Source of the DNA: Candidatus Phytoplasma asteris
Lineage (GTDB): Bacteria; Bacillota_I; Bacilli_A; Acholeplasmatales; Acholeplasmataceae
Assembly: GCF_038505995.1 (NCBI RefSeq)
Contig: NZ_CP128414.1
Location: 558,001-622,000, forward strand
Direction of reading: 5' to 3'
Length of the DNA: 64,000 nt
Below the pieces are notes generated by a model that was given only the letters and a program-made list of their open reading frames with translations, was not told the origin of the DNA and did no database searches. Below, in pieces: positions 39,689 to 49,110 of the stretch. A program made the translations under genes and the position numbers. The number at the start of each line of letters is the position of its first letter. Position 1 is the stretch's first letter.

Positions 39689-41224
39689 ATGGCAACAAAA
39701 TTAAGCGAACAAGAAATTATTAGACATCAAAAAATGAATGAATTAAAAAAAATAAACATCGATCCTTTTGGAAAAAAATTTGTCCCTTCTCATTCCATCG
39801 AACAAATTCTTTTGCAATACCAAAAAGCAGATAGTCTAGCTCTCGAACAATCACAAATCCATGTTTGTGTAGCTGGCAGAATCGTTTTAAAAAGAGGACA
39901 AGGCAAAGCAGGTTTTTTGCATTTACAAGATTTTAATTTCCGAATGCAAGCATATATAAAACTGGATTTAGTGGGCAAAGATGCTTTTCAGATTTATCAA
40001 AATTGTGATTTAGGAGATATCATAGGCATCAAAGGTTTTTTATTTAAAACCAAAACGCAAGAATTAACCATTAAAGCCTTGGAATTTATTCATCTTACCA
40101 AAGCCCTAAAACCTTTACCTGACAAATTTCATGGCTTGCAAAACCGCGAAGAGATGAGAAAAAATCGCTATGTTGATCTAATCGTAAACGAAAAAACAAG
40201 ACAAGTATTTTTAACTCGCAGTTTGATTATGAAATACATTAGAAATTTTTTTGATAATCAGGGCTTTTTAGAAGTAGAAACTCCTATTTTACAACCAACT
40301 TTGGGAGGCGCTTCTGCCAAACCTTTTATCACTCATCACAACGCTCTTAATTGTGATTTTTACTTGAGAATTGCTACCGAATTACCCCTTAAAAAATTAA
40401 TTGTTGGTGGAATGAATAAAGTCTATGAAATCGGACGTCTTTTCAGAAATGAAGGAATTGATGCCACACATAATCCCGAATTTAGCACTATTGAGGCTTA
40501 CTTGGCTTATGCTGATATGCAAGATATTATGGACTTAACAAAGCAATGCTTGCAAGAATTGGCCCAAAAATTGTTTGGCAAGTTGCAATTTACTTACCAA
40601 AACCAAGAAATTGATTTTTCCCATTTTGCAAAAGTAAGTATGGTTGCATCAATCAAGGAAAAAACAGGAATTGATTTTACAGATAATTTTACCTTGGAAC
40701 AATGCCTTTCTTTGGCAAAAAAACACCAAATTGAAGTTATGCCCCATTTTAGTCAAGGACATATCATTGAGGCTTTTTTTGGAAAATACGTAGAAAACAC
40801 TCTCATTCAGCCTACTTTTGTCTACGGACATCCACTGGAAATAAGTCCTTTGGCAAAACAAAACGAAGCTGATCCTCGCTTTACTGACCGTTTTGAACTT
40901 TTTATTGTAGGTAAGGAATTTGCTAATGCTTTTAGCGAACTTAACGACCCTATCGAACAAGAAAAACGTTTTTTAAATCAATTACAACAAAAACAATTAG
41001 GCAACGACGAAGCCAATGACATGGACTATGATTTCCTAAACGCCCTTAATTATGGCATGCCTCCAACTGGTGGTCTTGGAATGGGACTTGATCGTTTGGT
41101 TATGCTTTTAACCGATACTGCAAATATTCGTGATGTTATTTTATTTCCACATTGTAAAAATCAAAATAAATTTAGTCAAAACAAAACAGCAAATAAAGTC
41201 CTAACGAATAACGATAACGAATAA
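39689..41224 (+). CDS. lysS: lysyl-tRNA synthetase, class II
   Basis: A 511-aa enzyme that charges tRNA-Lys. An OB-fold anticodon-binding domain lies at about 55-150 ([23 protein letters not shown]). The class II motifs follow: motif 1 near [21 protein letters not shown], motif 2 near [20 protein letters not shown], motif 3 in [19 protein letters not shown]. The length matches the family (E. coli 505). ATG follows CAAGGAGCATATAA. Confidence 0.97.
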   Translation: MATKLSEQEIIRHQKMNELKKINIDPFGKKFVPSHSIEQILLQYQKADSLALEQSQIHVCVAGRIVLKRGQGKAGFLHLQDFNFRMQAYIKLDLVGKDAFQIYQNCDLGDIIGIKGFLFKTKTQELTIKALEFIHLTKALKPLPDKFHGLQNREEMRKNRYVDLIVNEKTRQVFLTRSLIMKYIRNFFDNQGFLEVETPILQPTLGGASAKPFITHHNALNCDFYLRIATELPLKKLIVGGMNKVYEIGRLFRNEGIDATHNPEFSTIEAYLAYADMQDIMDLTKQCLQELAQKLFGKLQFTYQNQEIDFSHFAKVSMVASIKEKTGIDFTDNFTLEQCLSLAKKHQIEVMPHFSQGHIIEAFFGKYVENTLIQPTFVYGHPLEISPLAKQNEADPRFTDRFELFIVGKEFANAFSELNDPIEQEKRFLNQLQQKQLGNDEANDMDYDFLNALNYGMPPTGGLGMGLDRLVMLLTDTANIRDVILFPHCKNQNKFSQNKTANKVLTNNDNE

Positions 41225-41395
41225 AGCAAGCAAAAACCAACAAGCCAAAAATAAATTATTCCCAAAAGCAAAAATCTCCAAATCACCAAAGCCCAAAAAT
41301 CCGAAAATAAAAAAAGGTCAAAAATATTTTATATAAAATGGGTTAATGATAATTAAATATTTTGTGTTGCAAAAACAACCGAAGGGAGCAAAAAA

Positions 41396-42013
41396 ATTAA
41401 ACAAAAGACAATTATAATTATTTTAGGAGCAATTTTTACATTTTTTTCCTTAATTTTAATTTGTGGAGTTTATTTTTTAACTAACTTTACTTTTGCCAAA
41501 ATACCAAACTCAAATCATAATGCAACATTCCCAAAACCCAAAGTTCACGATATTTATCTAGATTCAGCCGAACAAGTCCAAAATTATATCAAAGAAAAAT
41601 TCCCCGATTCTTTTCCTGTTTGCATTAACTACCCTTCTTTTTGTTATTATTTGTGTTCTTTGCAAAATTTAAAAAAACCTTTTTGCATCAAAAATGCCCC
41701 AAAGAAATTAATATATGTCTATCAAAAAGACATTGATTTATCCAAATACGGCTATGGCAATAACACTCATAGCATCGAAGATTTAAAAAATTCTCGATTA
41801 GGTATTAAAAATTTATACCTTTTTTGGTTAAAAGATGGTTCGCAAGCAGAACCAAAACAAAGAGATGCAATAATAAATTCGTCGTCATCAAGAACTAGAC
41901 AGAAAAACTGGGATGGTTCGCCAAATTTGCAAAATTGGCAAAGCCAAAATTGGGAAGACGAATTAGAAGAAAATTGGGAAAAAGAGTTCCAAACAGATTG
42001 GGAAGATGAATAA
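41396..42013 (+). CDS. secreted or membrane-anchored protein with a Trp/acidic tail; probable ATT start
   Basis: The frame is open from 41357 and contains no ATG, GTG or TTG before 41651. An ATT at 41396 sits 7 bases after GGGAG and would start a perfect signal/anchor (KQKTIIIILGAIFTFFSLILICGVYFL). That yields 205 residues. The later TTG at 41651 would lose the signal and has no ribosome site. The C-terminal 40 residues repeat Trp with acidic residues (NWEDELEENWEKEF, TDWEDE). No family is recognised. It lies between lysS and dnaE on the same strand. The start codon is inferred and needs experimental support. Confidence 0.65.
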   Translation: MKQKTIIIILGAIFTFFSLILICGVYFLTNFTFAKIPNSNHNATFPKPKVHDIYLDSAEQVQNYIKEKFPDSFPVCINYPSFCYYLCSLQNLKKPFCIKNAPKKLIYVYQKDIDLSKYGYGNNTHSIEDLKNSRLGIKNLYLFWLKDGSQAEPKQRDAIINSSSSRTRQKNWDGSPNLQNWQSQNWEDELEENWEKEFQTDWEDE

Positions 42014-42128
42014 AGTTTTTGCAAATCACAAAAAATAAATAAAATTAGAAAATCCAAACAAACATCCAAACAAACAAACATCCAAAACAACAATACTTTT
42101 ATTTTTCAGCCAGCAAGGAAGTGCAATT

Positions 42129-44879
42129 ATGAGAGGCGTTTTTTATTTGCAAAGTTTTTATAGCTTATTACAAAGTCTTAATTCTTTAGAAACTTTGGTA
42201 CAAAAAGCCAAAGAAAATGATTATGATTTTGTTGCTTTGAGCGATGATAATTTATATGGCATGCCAACTTTTTTAAAATTATGCCATAACTATCAAATCA
42301 AATCTATTTTAGGACTAAAAATAAATTTTTTGCACAACAATCAACTAGCAACACTTTTAATTTATGCCAAAAACGACCAAGGAATCAAAAATTTAATTCA
42401 AATTTCAACTATTATTAAAAATGAAGAAACACCCCAAATTACATTAAATCAAATTGCTCATTTAGGTAAAGATTTGTTTGCTTTGATTCCTGGAGAAAAT
42501 CCCTTTTTTGATGATATGTTTTTTCGCGACCAAAAAGATAAATTTTTTCAAATAGCTAATCAATTACAAAAAATATTTGACGAACTTGTATTAGGTATTT
42601 CTTATCAAAACTCCTTTTTGGAATTACTTTCTGAAAACATCATTGATTTTGCAAACCACTTCCAAATTCCTTATGTACCAATTAACAAAACTTGCTATGA
42701 TACTTTTCAAGCCCAACCAACCTATCAAATACTTGCACAAATGGAAAATAAAAAAAACGACGACCAAACTGATTTATCTTTTTTAACCAAAGATAATTTT
42801 GATAGCGCCTACAACGCCCAAACACATAAAGCAATGTTTGCTTATTTAAAAAAATTAATCTTTTCTATTAAATATCAAAATTATTTACCACAAAAAATGT
42901 TGTTGCCTTCCTTTGTTGATTTTTTACAACCCCAAAAAATAACTGCCAAAGAGTACTTAAAACAAATTTCTTATGAAGGTTTGCGCCAATACATCGATTT
43001 TAAAAACCCTAAATATACCAAATACCAACAAAGGCTAGATCAAGAATTACAAATTATAGCTGATATGGAATATGACAATTATTTTTTAATTGTAGGTGAT
43101 GTTGTAAGATACGCCAAAAAACAAGGTATTTTAGTAGGTCCTGGTAGAGGCTCTTCTTCGGGTTCTTTGGTGTGTTTTTGTTTACAAATTACAGAGATTG
43201 ACCCTTTACAATATGACCTTATTTTTGAGCGTTTTTTAAATCCTCAAAGAAAAACTATGCCAGATATTGACCTTGATTTTCCAGAAAATACAAGAGATTT
43301 AATTATTCAATATGTTTGTCAAAAGTACGGCACCAAACACGTAGCAAGTATTATTACTTTTGGTAGATTTGTAAGCCAAAAAGCCATTATCAATGAATTA
43401 GTTAAATTTATGCCCACAGTAAAGGAATTCCAAACTAAACGCGTTTTGGCATATTTGGATAAAAAAAGCACTTATCAAAAAGAAACTTTGGATTTGCAAA
43501 TGAAAAAATTACTTACAATGGCATCTTATATCGAAGGAATACCACGGTTTACAGGAACCCATCCAGCAGGAATTATTTTAAGCCAAATGCCCCTTGATCA
43601 AATTATTCCCTTACAAAAAGGCACTCATAATAACTTACAACAAACCCAATGGGAAGCTTCTTTCCTGGAATCAATCGGACTTCTCAAAATAGATTTTTTA
43701 GGATTAAGAAGTCTTACTTTGATGAATAAAATGGTTTTAGCCATTCAAAAAACTAATCCCCATTTTGGTCTTTTTAAAATCCCTTTAAACGACACAAAAA
43801 CTTTCGAGCTGTTGCAACAAGGAAAAACAATAGGGATTTTTCAATTAGAATCTTATAACGCCAAAATCTTTTTACAAAAAATGATGCCCCAAAAGTTCGA
43901 AGACCTAATTGCCTTACTTGCCTTAAATAGACCAGGACCCATCGATTCTTTTAATATGTTTTTAAAAAACCGCCATCAAAAAACTACCACTTTTTTTAGC
44001 CCCTTAATTGATTTTATCCTCCAACCTACTTATGGCATTATTCTTTATCAAGAACAAATTATGCAAATTGTAGCTGTCTTTGCCAAATACAGTCTTGCCC
44101 AAGCAGACCTTTTTAGAAGAGCTATTAGCAAAAAGGAAAAAGATTTATTATTGCAAGAAAAAAACAACTTCATTGCCCAAAGCAAAGAACAAGGACGCAA
44201 CCTTACAATAGCTAACAAACTTTATGATTATATTTTAAAATTTGCCAATTACGGTTTTAACAAAAGTCACAGTGTCGCTTATTCTTTAATTAGTTATCGT
44301 ATGGCTTATTTGAAAGCTAATCATTTTCTTGCTTTTGTAATTACTTTATTAAATGATGCTATTGGAGATGCAACCCAGACAGAAATTTTGCTCAAAGAAG
44401 TTATCCAAAAAGGTATCATTATAGAACCACCCCATATATTTAGTAGCCAAGATAAATATTATTTCAAAGACAATAAATTATTTTTGCCTCTAACTATTAT
44501 TAAAGGAATAAATGTTGCTTTTTGCCAAGAATTAATGAAAGAACAAAAAAAATTAATTAAAGAACACCAAAAATTAACTAAAACTGCCCAAATGCCCCTT
44601 TATTATTCTTTTAAAACCTTTAAACAACAATTGTTTCCTTTCCTCACCGAACCTTTATTAACTAATTTAATTTTTGCAGGCACCCTTGATAAAATGGGCC
44701 TAAACCGCAATACTTTAGAACAAAACAAAGATTTAAAAGAAGTTAAATATTATCCATATTCGGATTACGAACCTAAAATACACCCCGAATTACCTTTAAA
44801 AGAACTTGTCATTAAACAAAAAAAAACATTAGGCTTTGGACTTCATAATTTATTAATTAATCAAAAAAATAAATCTTAA
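42129..44879 (+). CDS. dnaE: DNA polymerase III alpha subunit DnaE
   Basis: A 916-aa C-family polymerase. A PHP domain lies at about 1-200. The polymerase core carries LVGPGRGSSSGSLVCFCL and the catalytic aspartates in TMPDIDLDFPEN (about residues 376-381). Later landmarks are GIFQLES, LLALNRPGPIDSFNMF and FNKSHSVAYSLISYRMAYLKA. It is about 200 residues shorter than typical DnaE, lacking most of the C-terminal OB/tau part. Mollicutes and Firmicutes also use PolC, which is not in this window. ATG follows CAAGGAAGTGCAATT. Confidence 0.95.
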   Translation: MRGVFYLQSFYSLLQSLNSLETLVQKAKENDYDFVALSDDNLYGMPTFLKLCHNYQIKSILGLKINFLHNNQLATLLIYAKNDQGIKNLIQISTIIKNEETPQITLNQIAHLGKDLFALIPGENPFFDDMFFRDQKDKFFQIANQLQKIFDELVLGISYQNSFLELLSENIIDFANHFQIPYVPINKTCYDTFQAQPTYQILAQMENKKNDDQTDLSFLTKDNFDSAYNAQTHKAMFAYLKKLIFSIKYQNYLPQKMLLPSFVDFLQPQKITAKEYLKQISYEGLRQYIDFKNPKYTKYQQRLDQELQIIADMEYDNYFLIVGDVVRYAKKQGILVGPGRGSSSGSLVCFCLQITEIDPLQYDLIFERFLNPQRKTMPDIDLDFPENTRDLIIQYVCQKYGTKHVASIITFGRFVSQKAIINELVKFMPTVKEFQTKRVLAYLDKKSTYQKETLDLQMKKLLTMASYIEGIPRFTGTHPAGIILSQMPLDQIIPLQKGTHNNLQQTQWEASFLESIGLLKIDFLGLRSLTLMNKMVLAIQKTNPHFGLFKIPLNDTKTFELLQQGKTIGIFQLESYNAKIFLQKMMPQKFEDLIALLALNRPGPIDSFNMFLKNRHQKTTTFFSPLIDFILQPTYGIILYQEQIMQIVAVFAKYSLAQADLFRRAISKKEKDLLLQEKNNFIAQSKEQGRNLTIANKLYDYILKFANYGFNKSHSVAYSLISYRMAYLKANHFLAFVITLLNDAIGDATQTEILLKEVIQKGIIIEPPHIFSSQDKYYFKDNKLFLPLTIIKGINVAFCQELMKEQKKLIKEHQKLTKTAQMPLYYSFKTFKQQLFPFLTEPLLTNLIFAGTLDKMGLNRNTLEQNKDLKEVKYYPYSDYEPKIHPELPLKELVIKQKKTLGFGLHNLLINQKNKS

Positions 44880-45082
44880 ATATTATTTTATTATTCAAAA
44901 TTATTGTAAATACAAACACATTATTAAATTATTTAAAATTATTATATTTCTATATTTTGCTCCTTTTGCCTTTTTCATATTTTTTGCTTTGCTTTGCTTT
45001 TCATTTTTTTGTTTATTAATTTGATTAAATCTGTTTTTTAAACAATTACACAATCAATAAAAATAAATAAAAGAGGATAAAA

Positions 45083-45373
45083 ATGAATAAATTATTAATT
45101 GTAACAATATTAGTAATCATTTTTTGCGCAATACATTTTAAACAAAAAGTCAACATCAAAAAAAATATTGTCTTTTTATCAGAAAAAATCAGTTTATGGA
45201 TGCAAACATTTTATTTTTATCATGCCATTTATTGTGAATTAAAAAAAATAAATAATTTCTTTTTGATGAAATTTCTTTGGAACTCCAATCGTAAATGCAA
45301 CAATATATTAAAACATTTACAAGACATTCACACCATTTTTGATAAATTACAACAAGACCAAAAAAATAACTGA
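45083..45373 (+). CDS. small membrane-anchored hypothetical protein
   Basis: A 96-aa protein with an N-terminal helix (LLIVTILVIIFCAIHF) and a Lys-rich helical remainder. AAAAGAGGATAAAA precedes the ATG. It is followed within 10 bases by the HNH-like gene, so both may be one transcript. The 44880-45082 gap upstream has no gene. No family recognised. Confidence 0.6.
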   Translation: MNKLLIVTILVIIFCAIHFKQKVNIKKNIVFLSEKISLWMQTFYFYHAIYCELKKINNFFLMKFLWNSNRKCNNILKHLQDIHTIFDKLQQDQKNN

Positions 45374-45383
45374 TATTGAAATT

Positions 45384-45860
45384 ATGATGCTTTTAACATA
45401 CGATCAATCAGTAACTTTTTTTAAAACAAAATACGGTTTAGTAAGTGGCTCTTATTTTATGGATGCAAGTTTTACTCAAACTAACCCAAATATCAAAAAA
45501 ACAGCTGAAGGCTTAGAAATACACCACATAAAAGAATATCAAGCAAGAGGATTATCAAATCCCAAATACGCCAAACACCACCCTTTTGAATACCAAAAAG
45601 GCATTAATTTGGTGTATTGTAATTTATTAGAACATTTTCTTTTGAATTTAAAAATTTGTGATTATTCCAAAAACCCTTTACATCCTGAAGTTGGCAAAAA
45701 GGGAGCAAAAATTATTTTTCATCGTTTAGCTAAAATCTTTTTTGACAATCCTTTTGAATATCAAAAAAACAAATGCATATCAGCCCAAAAAATTTATTAT
45801 CAAAAAAGTGATTTTTGGAAATGCTTTTATTTATACCAAAGTTTAAAAGTTTATTTATGA
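45384..45860 (+). CDS. HNH-like nuclease-domain protein
   Basis: A 158-aa protein from the ATG at 45384 (MMLLTYDQSV). The middle carries GLEIHHIKEYQARGLS, then FEYQKGINLVYCNLLEHFLLNL. The doublet HH, followed about 35 residues later by LVYCN-x-x-EH, matches the metal-finger arrangement of HNH/EndoVII-like nucleases, where the HH pair and a downstream His bind the metal. The identity is inferred from motif order only. It may be part of a defence or mobile system, or a stand-alone gene. No signal peptide is present. Confidence 0.6.
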   Translation: MMLLTYDQSVTFFKTKYGLVSGSYFMDASFTQTNPNIKKTAEGLEIHHIKEYQARGLSNPKYAKHHPFEYQKGINLVYCNLLEHFLLNLKICDYSKNPLHPEVGKKGAKIIFHRLAKIFFDNPFEYQKNKCISAQKIYYQKSDFWKCFYLYQSLKVYL

Positions 45861-45974
45861 CAAAATAAAAATATTTGATTTGTATAATATTTTATGTCAT
45901 TTATTTTTTTCTTTAATTTTTGCATTAATTAGTTATCTTTTGATTATAATATATCAAGGAATAAAGGAACAAAT

Positions 45975-46754
45975 ATGAAAAAACTATTCTTTTTTGATAT
46001 TGACCAAACTTTATACAACGTCAAAACCAAAGAAATTCCTTCACAAACCACAAAACTTTTACAAACCCTAGCGCAAAACCCCAATAATATTTTAGGAATT
46101 GCTACAGGAAGAAACTACAAAGGTTAAAGCGTTTTAAAAGAACTTACTTCTTTATTTAAGTATTTTGTTGTTCTAAATGGAGCTATTACTTGGAAAGCCA
46201 CAAATATCGTCCAACAAACTTGCATCCCCCAAGAACTTGTAATTAAACTAAATTGCCAAGCCCAAAAAAAAGGAATCATAGTTCTCAATGTCAGTTTAGA
46301 AGAAAAGGGCATAACCCAAACAACAGATCCTGATTCTAAAAGTTTGTTTGATAATGTAATGTTGAAAAAAAATCCCATAAAAAGCAATCTTCATTTAGAA
46401 AAACCTATTTACAAAATTAATTTATTTCATCCAAATACCTCCCTTGTTGTTGATTTTTTAAAAGATTTTGAACAACTCCACGCTTATTATTGGAAAAATG
46501 GTGTTGTAAGTTTAAGTGCCAAACAAGTTAATAAAGCTTATGTTATCCAAGCAATTATGAAAGAACACAAAGACTGCCAATTAATTTGCATGGGAGATGG
46601 TTGCAGCGATTTTGAAATGCTTCAATTTGCAGATATAGGAATCGTCATGGCAAATACTCATTATGAAACTCTTCACAAAGTTGCCAATTTAACTGCTCCT
46701 CACATCGAAAAAAACGCTTTATATGATTTTTTTAAAGATTATAATTTGTTATGA
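45975..46754 (+). pseudogene. HAD-superfamily (Cof-type) phosphatase with in-frame stop
   Basis: The gene starts at 45975 (MKKLFFFDIDQTLYNV, motif I with both aspartates). It is open to 46124, meets a TAA at 46125-46127 after TGRNYKG, and continues in the same frame to 46754 through motif IV (ICMGDGCSDFEMLQFADIGI). A single TTA or CAA to TAA change explains it. The whole would be 259 residues, typical for Cof phosphatases acting on sugar or nucleotide phosphates. The stop leaves a 50-aa stub. An ATG at 46344 could give a C-terminal product of unknown use. Confidence 0.88.
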
Positions 46755-46812
46755 AGTTGTTTATCGAAGAAAAAATAAAATGTGTTTTCAATGCGTTTAA
46801 AAGGAGAATAAA

Positions 46813-48429
46813 ATGTGTTCAATTTTTGGAATACTAAATATTAAAACCGATCCACAAATGTTGCGTGACCAAGCTCTTAAACTTTCCAGTTTGATGCGTC
46901 ATCGAGGACCTGATTGGTCAGGAATTTTTGCCTCTCAAAAAGCCATTTTAGCACACGAAAGACTATCAATTGTAGATGTTAATGCTGAAGCTCAACCACT
47001 TTATAATAAAACCAAAACCTTAGTACTTGCAGTAAATGGAGAAATTTATAACCACCTAGATTTACGCCAACAATACAAAGATAAATACGAATTTCAAACA
47101 GAATCAGATTGTGAAGTTATTATAGCACTATATCAAGAAAAAGGTGTTAATTTTTTAGATGAATTACAAGGAATGTTTGCATTTATTTTATATGATCTTA
47201 CAAAAAACACCTATCTTATAGGACGCGATCATATGGGAATAATTCCACTTTATATGGGATATGACCTTAACCAAAATTTTTATATAGCTTCTGAAATGAA
47301 AGCCTTAATTCCCATTTGCCAAACCCTTTCTATTTTTCCTCCAGGAAATTATTTATCTAGTGAATCTGGCAAAATGGTGAAATATTATAAACGTAATTGG
47401 ATGGATTATCAAAATGTTTACAACAACCAAACCAACACAACCCAATTACGCAATTTTCTTGAAGCATCAGTAAAAAAACATTTAATGTCTGATGTTCCTT
47501 ATGGCGTACTTTTATCTGTTGGTCTTGACTCTTCTATTATTTCTGGAATCACTAAAAAATTTGCCAAACACCGCATAGAAGAATCAAGTAAAAAAGAGGC
47601 TTGGTTTCCTTCACTTCATTCTTTTGCTGTAGGTCTTAAAGGCGCTCCTGATCTCAAAGCTGCCAAAGAAGTAGCCAATCATTTAGGAACAGTCCATCAT
47701 GAAATTAATTTTACTATTCAAGAAGGCATAGATGCTTTAAAAGATGTTATTTATCACATTGAAACGTATGATATTACAACTATTCGCGCATCAATTCCTA
47801 TTTATTTAATGGCTCGCAAAATTAAAGCTATGGGCATCAAAATGGTTCTTTCTGGTGAAGGTGCTGATGAGATTTTTGGAGGTTATCTATATTTTCATAA
47901 AGCCCCTAATGCTCAAGAATTCCACAAAGAAACAGTCCGTAAATTAGCTTCATTACATTTATATGATTGTGCACGAGCAAACAAAGCAATGAGTGCTTGG
48001 GGAGTAGAGGCGCGAGTGCATTTCTTAGACAAAAACTTTTTAGATGTTGCTATGAGAATTAATCCCAAAGATAAAATGTGTGGCACAAATGGCAAAATAG
48101 AAAAACATATTCTACGACAAACATTTGAATCTTATTTACCCAAAAAGATTGTATGGCGCCAAAAAGAACAATTTTCTGATGGAGTAGGCTACAGTTGGAT
48201 TGATGCTTTAAAACAACTTGCCCAAACCAAAATCACAGATACACAATTAAAAAATGCTTATGTTCGTTTACCTTACAATACTCCTACAAACAAAGAAGGC
48301 TACATGTATCGCGAAATTTTTGAAACCTTATTTCCTTTGCCAAGTGAAATAAGTCTTGTTCCTGGTGGTCCTTCAATTGCTTGCTGTACTGCAAAAGCTA
48401 TCGAATGGGACAAAGCTTTTAACAAATAA
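46813..48429 (+). CDS. asnB: asparagine synthase (glutamine-hydrolysing), damaged
   Basis: A 538-aa protein very like gammaproteobacterial AsnB. The glutaminase domain has the nucleophile Cys2 (MCSIFGI) and NGEIYNH. The synthetase domain has the PP-loop read SVGLDSS at 235-241, where AsnB proteins have SGGLDSS, so Gly236 is Val. A later ARVPFLD reads ARVHFLD. The frame ends KAFNK, and the missing tail (NDPSGRAALGVHNEAYKDK) lies in another frame at 48429-48488. The altered loop should harm ATP binding, while glutamine hydrolysis may remain. The high likeness to E. coli suggests acquisition by transfer. ATG follows AAAAGGAGAATAAA. Confidence 0.93.
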   Translation: MCSIFGILNIKTDPQMLRDQALKLSSLMRHRGPDWSGIFASQKAILAHERLSIVDVNAEAQPLYNKTKTLVLAVNGEIYNHLDLRQQYKDKYEFQTESDCEVIIALYQEKGVNFLDELQGMFAFILYDLTKNTYLIGRDHMGIIPLYMGYDLNQNFYIASEMKALIPICQTLSIFPPGNYLSSESGKMVKYYKRNWMDYQNVYNNQTNTTQLRNFLEASVKKHLMSDVPYGVLLSVGLDSSIISGITKKFAKHRIEESSKKEAWFPSLHSFAVGLKGAPDLKAAKEVANHLGTVHHEINFTIQEGIDALKDVIYHIETYDITTIRASIPIYLMARKIKAMGIKMVLSGEGADEIFGGYLYFHKAPNAQEFHKETVRKLASLHLYDCARANKAMSAWGVEARVHFLDKNFLDVAMRINPKDKMCGTNGKIEKHILRQTFESYLPKKIVWRQKEQFSDGVGYSWIDALKQLAQTKITDTQLKNAYVRLPYNTPTNKEGYMYREIFETLFPLPSEISLVPGGPSIACCTAKAIEWDKAFNK

Positions 48430-48488
48430 ACGACCCTTCAGGACGCGCTGCATTAGGAGTGCATAATGAAGCTTATAAGGACAAATAA
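48429..48488 (+). pseudogene. frameshifted C-terminal tail of asnB
   Basis: The frame NDPSGRAALGVHNEAYKDK, ending TAA, matches the last residues of E. coli AsnB (DPSGRAVGVHQSAYK). It is out of frame with the present asnB end, so a small indel near 48425-48430 separated it. The following 48489-48691 has no gene. Confidence 0.85.
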
Positions 48489-48691
48489 ATTTTATTCAAC
48501 AATCCCCAACTTAACTTAACTTTATTTTTTGCTTTTAATTGTTTTGTGCGAACCAAATAATAAAAAACAAATAATAAAATAAAAAAACTAATCCAAAATC
48601 ACAAATCACAAATTATATTTTTTGCAAACATTTCTAACACCCATTTTGCAACTCCAAATTTTTACAACTTTATCCCAGAAAGGATATTTAT

Positions 48692-49045
48692 ATGAACCAA
48701 AAACCAAGAAAAGCCTTAATTAAAAAAAACAATTTGCCCCAAACCAACACACCCAAAAAACCTTTTTTAAGTAGCAAACTATTAAGCAATTGCATTATTT
48801 TTAACTCTATTGTCATTGTTGTATTAGCAATTTATTTAAGTAAACCTACTCAAACAGATATTTACCAAAAAACCACACAACTACATTTAACAGCAATGGT
48901 AGCAGGAATGTTTTTAGGAGGTACTATTTTAGGATTAAAAAAAGGATCTTTTGGCGTTTCTTTAGGAGTTTTATTAGGAGCTACCTTAGGAATGTGGCTA
49001 TCGTTACTTACTAAAGGAAACATTATTTTGATAATTCAAATGTAG
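48692..49045 (+). CDS. small membrane protein of unknown function
   Basis: A 117-aa protein with a basic N-terminal 30 residues and three hydrophobic stretches (NCIIFNSIVIVVLAIYL, TAMVAGMFLGGTILGL, GVSLGVLLGATLGMWLSLL), the last two Gly-rich as in tightly packed helices. GAAAGGATATTTAT precedes the ATG. It lies 65 bases ahead of pheS. No family recognised. Confidence 0.65.
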   Translation: MNQKPRKALIKKNNLPQTNTPKKPFLSSKLLSNCIIFNSIVIVVLAIYLSKPTQTDIYQKTTQLHLTAMVAGMFLGGTILGLKKGSFGVSLGVLLGATLGMWLSLLTKGNIILIIQM

Positions 49046-49110
49046 TTTTTAATTTTAACCCCAACCCCAATATTTTTCATTTCCAAAATAAAGAAAGTGT
49101 TATCATTTTT

